DNA from: Sipunculus nudus
Taxonomy: Eukaryota > Annelida > Sipuncula > Golfingiida > Sipunculidae
Reading direction: 5' to 3'
NCBI GenBank assembly: GCA_026874595.1
Contig: CM049309.1
Coordinates: 75,066,426-75,130,425, forward strand
DNA: 64,000 nt
The position numbers were made by a program, and so were the translations under genes. Each line of letters begins with the position of its first letter. Positions within the stretch are counted from its first letter, which is position 1. Below are positions 62,976 to 64,000 of the stretch, one piece after another. Under the pieces are notes generated by a model. It searched no databases. It saw only the letters and a program-made list of their open reading frames with translations, and was not told the origin of the DNA.

Positions 62976-64000
62976 GTATCACGACTCAAGTTAGGCTTAC
63001 CAGCGAAATATAAGTGCCTATACTGAGTCGTGGTGTCAGGCTTACCAGTCCAATATAAGGGCCTATACTGAGTCGTGGTGTCAGGCTTACCAGCGAAATA
63101 TAAGTGCCTATACTGAGTCGTGTTGTCAGGCTTACCAGTCCAATATAAGTGCCTATACTGAGTCGTGGTGTCAGGCTTACCAGTCCAATATAAGTGCCTA
63201 TACTGAGTCGTGGTGTCAGGCTTACCAGCGAAATATAAGTGCCTATACTGAATCGTGGTGTCAGGCTTACCAGTCCAATATAAGTGCCTATACTGAGTCG
63301 TGTTGTCAGGCTTACCAGTCCAATATAAGTGCCTATACTGAGTCGTGGTGTCAGGCTTACCAGTCCATTATAAGTGCCTATACTGAGTCGTGGTGTCAGG
63401 CTTACCAGTCCATTATAAGTGCCTATACTGAGTCGTGGAGTCAGGCTTACCAGCGAAATATAAGTGCCTATACTGAGTCGTGGTGTCAGGCTTACCAGTC
63501 CATTATAAGTGCCTATACTGAGTCGTGTTGTCAGGCTAACCAATCCATTATAAGTGCCTATACTGAGTCGTGGTGTCAGGCTTACCAGTCCAATATAAGT
63601 GCCTATACTGAGTCGTGGTGTCAGGCTTACCAGTCCATTACAAGTGCCTATACTGAGTCGTGGTGTCAGGCTTGCAAGTCCAATATAAGTGCCTATACTG
63701 AGTTGTGTTGTCAGGCTTATCAGTCCAATATAAGTGCCTATACTGAGTCGTGGTGTCAGGCTTACCAGTCCATTATAAGTGCCTATACTGAGTCGTGGTG
63801 TCAGGCTTACCAGTCCATTATAAGTGCCTATACTGAGTCGTGTTGGCAGGCTTACCAGTCCAATATAAGTGCCTATACTGAGTCGTGGTGTCAGGCTTAC
63901 CAGTCCATTATAAGTGCCTATACTGAGTTGTGTTGTCAGGCTTACCAGTCCATTGTAAGTGCCTATACTGAGTCGTGGAGTCAGGCTTACCAGTCCAATA
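62976..64000. repeat. 45-bp satellite array, open at the right edge
   Basis: About 22 copies of a 45-bp unit (TAAGTGCCTATACTGAGTCG, TGGTGTCAGGCTTACCAGTC, then CAATA or CATTA) run to the end of the window. Units are very alike; variants include GCGAAA for GTCCAA and TGTTG for TGGTG. Because 45 is divisible by 3, one - strand frame stays open for 185 codons (63543-62986) as a 15-residue repeat, LVSLTPRLSIGTYIG. That frame is best explained by the period and not by a gene. Confidence 0.93.

Noticed and set aside
62986-63543. 185-codon open frame on the - strand
   Set aside because: It is the translation of a 45-bp satellite. The open frame follows from the period being a multiple of three and continues only as far as units lack stops.

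Overview
The window is AT-rich, repeat-laden, gene-poor eukaryotic DNA. Large introns with GT-AG borders, one animal membrane-protein gene and several repeat families of molluscan type (stacked CCGT tracts, GGCGGGGGCAT-ended elements, 'GACCTACTTTTGACC' modules) suggest a mollusc, most likely a bivalve. That assignment is an inference from pattern memory, not a search.

The only host gene I recognise is TMEM65 on the + strand. TMEM65 is a three-helix protein of the mitochondrial inner membrane linked to sodium-dependent calcium efflux. Its 3' coding part is spread over 23 kb: 31196-31263, then either 37642-37696 or 44220-44274, then 46268-46310, 52090-52195 and 54256-54432 (stop). Frames and splice phases join perfectly through to the stop. 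The upstream exons (presequence and matrix helix) were not found. They lie either unrecognised before 31196 or beyond the left edge.

The main discovery is that the second of these exons exists in two versions. Both are 55 nt, start in phase 0 and end in phase 1, have intact splice sites, and encode related but different 18-residue segments (13 of 18 identical). Because 55 is not a multiple of 3, including both or neither breaks the frame. This is the signature of mutually exclusive exons. They would give two TMEM65 isoforms differing in the loop after helix 1 and the start of helix 2.

Layout. 1-956: start of a Ty3/gypsy-like LTR retrotransposon on the - strand (gag start, tRNA-Leu primer site, 5' LTR). 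957-6520: AT-rich DNA with a tRNA-derived SINE and a small tandem array. 6525-11500: a minisatellite of about 26 bp in a three-fold higher-order arrangement. 11500-31195: mostly unannotatable DNA with a nest of transposons at 20345-26008 and two related fold-back elements. 31196-54432: TMEM65, its introns filled by four copies of one repeat family ('family A'), a 180-bp tandem element ('family B'), two pogo/Tigger-like elements with TA duplications and a possible hAT-like element. 54433-58312: probable 3' UTR with several AATAAA signals. 58313-62975: intergenic repeats. 62976-64000: a 45-bp satellite running off the right edge.
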